Shown here piece by piece: positions 63,818-64,000 of a stretch of DNA of 64,000 nt (position 1 is the stretch's first letter; every line of letters starts with the position of its first letter). The DNA lies in assembly GCA_020050835.1 (NCBI GenBank), contig JAGVKB010000081.1:1-64000 (forward strand). The letters run 5' to 3'. The position numbers were made by a program, and so were the translations under genes. The notes under the pieces were generated by a model that was not told the DNA's origin, did no database searches, and was given only the letters and a program-made list of their open reading frames with translations. Source of the stretch: Candidatus Obscuribacterales bacterium. Lineage in GTDB: Bacteria; Cyanobacteriota; Vampirovibrionia; Obscuribacterales; Obscuribacteraceae.

Positions 63818-64000
63818 GACCGTGGCCCGAGCTATGTTTTGGGGATATCTCCAGGTTAGCCACACCTAGCCAAATCGCCGTTTTAGCTGATCGCAAAAAT
63901 TGGGCTGAATCTGAATAGCCCGCCGCCCGCTATTAGAGAAAGAGCCGCAAACCCTAAAAGGCACAAGCCAAACTAGCTCAAACCGATGCATCTACAGAGA

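Overview
The window looks like chromosomal DNA from a diderm (outer-membrane) bacterium of roughly even base composition. The evidence is two RND efflux pumps with a periplasmic adaptor, a clpS-clpA pair, many proteins with Sec signal peptides, a periplasmic c-type cytochrome, a TonB-like C-terminal domain and a giant secreted beta-helix protein. The style of the accessory genes (Ser/Thr kinase with zinc ribbon and TPRs, EF-hand and TPR proteins, serine/proline-rich secreted proteins, many proteins of unknown family) recalls Obscuribacterales/Melainabacteria, but that is an impression and not a demonstrated placement. No rRNA, convincing tRNA, CRISPR array, transposase or phage gene was seen.

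Layout: 1-15.9 kb is one enormous, repeat-built, secreted beta-helix gene. It is open at the left edge, breaks frame once near 3,677, and ends in FecR-like domains. Two small secreted proteins follow. 17.5-25.7 kb is an efflux locus: a MarR regulator, then an adaptor and two RND permeases arranged like MdtABC. Convergent to it is clpS-clpA (25.7-28.3 kb). 28.5-36.2 kb holds a GNAT acetyltransferase, an SRPBCC-like protein, an ABC ATPase/permease/thioredoxin operon, a DUF1573-cytochrome c fusion and a slipin. 36.2-41.3 kb holds a receptor-like Ser/Thr kinase, a decayed FAD-domain fragment, glnS and an orphan OmpR-type regulator.

41.4-48 kb is a minus-strand group of poorly known proteins: an NlpC/P60/CHAP-like cysteine hydrolase, a TPR protein, an EF-hand protein abutting a repeat protein across an A9 run, and a large protein with a TPR-like N-terminus. 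48.4-57.4 kb holds a small HExxH protein, a ferredoxin-metallo-beta-lactamase fusion, a rhomboid protease fused to a probable beta-propeller, a secreted protein with a threefold internal repeat, and a membrane fatty-acid-hydroxylase-like protein. 58-64 kb is the most accessory part: two toxin-antitoxin-like pairs (BrnT/BrnA-like and HicA/HicB-like), each with a visible promoter/operator, around three secreted proteins and some remnants.

The most distinctive signals are the giant adhesin-like gene and its frame break, the rhomboid-propeller fusion, the DUF1573-cytochrome fusion with two heme motifs, the possible minus-one slippage site joining the EF-hand protein to the repeat protein, the threefold-repeat secreted protein, a folded non-coding segment upstream of the slipin gene, and the decayed FAD-domain fragment next to glnS.
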